Below, piece after piece: positions 61,350 to 64,000 of a stretch of DNA of 64,000 bases. Origin of the DNA: Paenibacillus silvestris (GTDB lineage Bacteria > Bacillota > Bacilli > Paenibacillales > NBRC-103111). The stretch spans positions 310,001-374,000 of the forward strand of contig NZ_WTUZ01000022.1 in the NCBI RefSeq assembly GCF_009882985.1, in the 5' to 3' direction. The notes under the pieces were generated by a model. That model was not told where the DNA came from and ran no database searches. It saw nothing but the letters and a program-made list of their open reading frames with translations. The first letter of the stretch is position 1, and every line of letters begins with the position of its first letter. The translations under genes and the position numbers were made by a program.

Positions 61350-63166
61350 AAATAAGAGGATTTACGAAAAAAATATTCGCGTATTTCCTCATTGTTATTA
61401 TCCTTTCACTCAGCTGTGTAGGTATCTTCTCCTATATCATTACTTCTGGAGAACTGGAAGAAATGGTAGAGAATCAAATGAATCAAATTGCCGGCAACGC
61501 TGTTCACCATACCGATCTGTATCTGCAGGACTACGAACGCTCGATTGTCTCGTTGTTAACGAATAGACAGATTATGGAGTTTATTGATCTGCCGACCACA
61601 AGGGAAGAATATGACTACTATTTGTATCGTAAAACAATCCGGGAATTTAGTGTGGACCCTTTATTTATACGTAATCCCAAACTCGCTTCTGTCTATCTGA
61701 TCAGCGATAAGAAGAACGCCGTTTATTATTATAATAGTGTGAATGAGCAATCGTTCAATGCCGAAGACATCCAAAGGCAGCGCGATTATTTTCTCGCGAA
61801 TACGACGCCTGACGGACAATTAAGCATCTTGAATCACACGATCATTGAAGGGCAAGAGAATCAAATGCTAACGATCGTTCGCCGGATTCGCGGCTACACA
61901 TCACCGGAATTGTCCGGCTTGCTTGCGATTGAGATGCGGTCTGCCGATCTATCTGCTCTATGGAAAGGTATCGATTTAGGGAAGTATGGGTACCTGTTTA
62001 TCATCGATGATAAAGGGCGTTACATTTATCACCCGGATAGGTTGAAAGTCGGCACGACCGTTCCGAAGGCTTTTTCTGAAAAGCTGAATCAGGCAGGTTC
62101 GCATTCTTTTACCGACGCCTATGAAGGCGATGAGCGCATGTATGTAAGCCGCAAATCGGAGTCTTCCGATTGGCAGCTCGTTGTGTCCATGCCGGTTCGC
62201 GAGCTGCGTAAACCGCTCTCCAACATTCGCTCGACAACGCTTGTCGTTGGTCTGTTCACTTTGATCTTGGCGATGCTGCTTGCTTACAGGTTCGGCAAAT
62301 CGATTGCCAAACCCGTTCAGACGCTCAAATCCGGCATGCGGGAGACCGAGAAAGGGAATTGGGCTACGATTCCGCTCCCTCCTCACCGAGATGAGATTGT
62401 TGAGCTGATGGTTCGCTATAATTTGATGGTCAAGCGGCTTTCTGAAGCTGTGGACCGCGTCGTGCAAGTGGAATTAAGCAATTCCGAAATTCGGATGGAG
62501 CGTCAAAAGGCCGAATTTCAATCGCTTCAGCTGCAGATTAATCCGCATTTTATGTACAACACGCTGGAGACTATCGTTTGCTACGCGACCATTCAGGACT
62601 CCGAGGAGATTTCTGAAATTGTGAAGGCGTTGGCTTACATGCTGCGTTACTCCGTTCAGACGAATCTCGAAGAAATAACGGTAGCTAATGAGTTGAAGCA
62701 CGTCATGTATTATTTGGTCGTATTAAGGCACCGCATAGGTCGCGAGTTCGAGATTGATGTGGCGATTAAGCCTGAGTATTTGCTTCATGTTATGGTTCGT
62801 TTGACGCTGCAGCCGCTAGTTGAAAATGTATTTCAACATGCCTTCCCGGATGGCCTGGAGGATTATCATGTTGTCCGGATTGATGGCGGCGTTAGCGACG
62901 GCATCTTTTGGATCAGTGTGGAGGATAACGGCTCTGGGATGTCAGAAGCGAAGCTTGGGCAGCTCCAAGAGAAGTTGAATACCAATAGACTGGCCGATGG
63001 CGAAGTAGATGAAGCGGGTAAAAAGGGCGGCATCGGCGTTTTGAACGTTCACCGCAGGATTCAGATGGTCTATGGCGAGCAGTATGGGCTGCGAATTGAA
63101 AGCAAGCTTGAGCAGGGCACCAAGATGATCATGGTCATGCCGGCTTCCCCAAGAAAGCTGGAGTAG
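61346..63166 (+). CDS. YesM-type sensor histidine kinase of the sugar island
   Basis: The 606-residue kinase has two membrane helices (about 10-33 and 295-315) around a dCache-like extracellular sensor, HAMP (about 316-370), then the phospho-acceptor motif LQLQINPHFMYNTLETI, N box PLVENVFQHAFPD and G box EDNGSGM. It probably senses the oligosaccharide, alone or with a binding protein, and phosphorylates the coupled regulator. It is last in the P4 unit; no clear terminator follows. A TTATGA/TCATAA inverted repeat lies about 15 bp after the stop. Confidence 0.9.
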   Translation: MKIRGFTKKIFAYFLIVIILSLSCVGIFSYIITSGELEEMVENQMNQIAGNAVHHTDLYLQDYERSIVSLLTNRQIMEFIDLPTTREEYDYYLYRKTIREFSVDPLFIRNPKLASVYLISDKKNAVYYYNSVNEQSFNAEDIQRQRDYFLANTTPDGQLSILNHTIIEGQENQMLTIVRRIRGYTSPELSGLLAIEMRSADLSALWKGIDLGKYGYLFIIDDKGRYIYHPDRLKVGTTVPKAFSEKLNQAGSHSFTDAYEGDERMYVSRKSESSDWQLVVSMPVRELRKPLSNIRSTTLVVGLFTLILAMLLAYRFGKSIAKPVQTLKSGMRETEKGNWATIPLPPHRDEIVELMVRYNLMVKRLSEAVDRVVQVELSNSEIRMERQKAEFQSLQLQINPHFMYNTLETIVCYATIQDSEEISEIVKALAYMLRYSVQTNLEEITVANELKHVMYYLVVLRHRIGREFEIDVAIKPEYLLHVMVRLTLQPLVENVFQHAFPDGLEDYHVVRIDGGVSDGIFWISVEDNGSGMSEAKLGQLQEKLNTNRLADGEVDEAGKKGGIGVLNVHRRIQMVYGEQYGLRIESKLEQGTKMIMVMPASPRKLE

Positions 63167-63300
63167 GTGTTTCTTATGAAAACTAATTCTCATAAAAATT
63201 TCGGGCAAGTTCTCTTCTGTGGGTGCATAGGATTGTAGTACACAATTCACCATCACGAGCTGACCTATATTTTGAAAGGCAGCAGTGAAAGGAGGTACCC

Positions 63301-64000
63301 ATGGACATATTCAAAAGAATTTCGGAGCATCGTACGGAGAAGGATGCATTGAGCTGGACCGGTACGTTCGCGGAGTACATAGAATTGCTTCGCAGTAATC
63401 CTGGACTCGCAAGAACTGCACATTCCAGAGTCTATGATATGATTGCTTCGCAAGGGATTAATGATCAATCCGGGCACAAGTCTTACAAATTTTTCAACCA
63501 AGAGATTTTTGGCCTGGATCGAGCGATTGAGAAGCTGGTAGAAGAATATTTCCACTCCGCTGCCCGTCGATTGGATGTTCGTAAACGTATTTTGCTGCTA
63601 ATGGGTCCTGTAAGCGGTGGTAAGTCCACAATTGTGACAATGCTAAAACGTGGATTAGAGCAGTTTTCCAAGACAGATCTGGGGGCCGTCTATGCGATTA
63701 AAGGTTGCCCGATGCACGAGGAACCGCTTCATCTGATTCCGATGGAACTGCGCCCCGAGATCGAGCGAGAGTTAAATGTGAAGATTGAAGGCAGCTTATG
63801 TCCTTCCTGCCAAATGCGTTTGAAAACCGAATACAATGGCTGCATTGAAGACGTCATGGTGGAGCGTGTGTTTGTTTCAGAAGAAGGTCGTGTCGGTATC
63901 GGGACATTCAGTCCTTCGGATCCCAAATCACAAGATATCGCTGATCTGACGGGAAGTATCGATTTCTCGACGATCACGGAGTTCGGTTCCGAATCCGATC
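63301..64000 (+). CDS. prkA: PrkA family protein (partial, runs off window)
   Basis: Only the first 233 codons are in the window and the frame is open to the edge. The N-terminus has the PrkA AAA domain: LSWTGTFAEYIELL, YKFFNQEIFGLD, and Walker A GPVSGGKST at residues 102-110, followed by a CxxC in SLCPSCQMRLK. PrkA is described as a serine protein kinase and, in Bacillus, as an ATP-dependent protease-like factor linked to sporulation. A strong AAAGGAGGT at 63288-63296 fixes ATG 63301. In Firmicutes yhbH and spoVR-type genes often follow; they are out of view. Confidence 0.93.
   Translation, partial: MDIFKRISEHRTEKDALSWTGTFAEYIELLRSNPGLARTAHSRVYDMIASQGINDQSGHKSYKFFNQEIFGLDRAIEKLVEEYFHSAARRLDVRKRILLLMGPVSGGKSTIVTMLKRGLEQFSKTDLGAVYAIKGCPMHEEPLHLIPMELRPEIERELNVKIEGSLCPSCQMRLKTEYNGCIEDVMVERVFVSEEGRVGIGTFSPSDPKSQDIADLTGSIDFSTITEFGSESD

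Noticed and set aside
63173..63200. TTATGA/TCATAA inverted repeat between the kinase gene and prkA
   Set aside because: A 6-bp AT-rich stem without a following T run is too weak to call a terminator or operator.

Overview
The window looks like a chromosomal segment of a Paenibacillus-type Firmicute. The evidence is strong AGGAGG-like ribosome sites, many GTG/TTG starts, sigma-A promoters with T-rich terminators, an S-layer-homology (SLH) surface protein, YesM/YesN two-component pairs beside sugar ABC transporters, LplABC-type transport genes, class Ib ribonucleotide reductase and a PrkA gene. No tRNA, rRNA, insertion sequence, prophage or CRISPR array was seen. The last gene (prkA) runs off the right edge.

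Layout. 1-4.2 kb: DUF2062 membrane protein, DAHP synthase, a monocistronic glutamine synthetase with a perfect GlnR/TnrA-type box, and an FMN reductase. 4.2-10.3 kb: a complete biotin operon bioA-bioD-bioB-bioF-bioH-like-bioC behind a BirA-type operator. 10.3-14.2 kb: a DUF1800/DUF1501 pair, then a Mug-type DNA glycosylase and a Nudix hydrolase. 14.2-20.6 kb: DUF421 protein, serC, and nrdI-nrdE-nrdF behind NrdR-like boxes. 20.6-25.7 kb: a Gfo/Idh oxidoreductase, a PhoP-like regulator with a Pho-box-like array, trmL, an AbrB-like regulator with two CxxC pairs, an unlisted 35-residue membrane peptide, and a phosphodiester glycosidase operon. 25.8-32.6 kb: YesN/YesM-type regulators divergent from a sugar ABC transporter. 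32.7-37.3 kb: MFS transporter, FAD oxidoreductase, DUF2161 protein and glycerol-1-phosphate dehydrogenase. 37.9-42.1 kb: a 1379-residue secreted SLH protein. 42.2-63.2 kb: a carbohydrate island (GH4, MATE, GH36, cupin, GH36, aldo-keto reductase, uronate-isomerase-like protein, LplB/LplC permeases, two LplA-type binding proteins, Gfo/Idh, GH31, and a YesN/YesM pair). 63.3 kb to the end: prkA.

How it fits together. The most interesting signal is regulatory. In the 42-63 kb island, four separate transcription units start with the same upstream block (GTAAAAAATGACA-like), each 55-56 bp before a -10 hexamer that lacks a good -35. One of these units encodes the YesN/YesM pair itself, so I infer an autoregulated, activator-driven regulon for uptake and breakdown of an alpha-linked, possibly galactose- or uronate-containing, oligosaccharide. 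The 25.8-32.6 kb transporter cluster has a different shared block (TCAA-N4-TTCCACCT-N16-CTGTGTT), present before both the permease genes and the binding-protein gene and 26 bp from each -10. Intergenic DNA also carries several short repeat families.

All calls are from reading the sequence and remembered family features; no database search was run.
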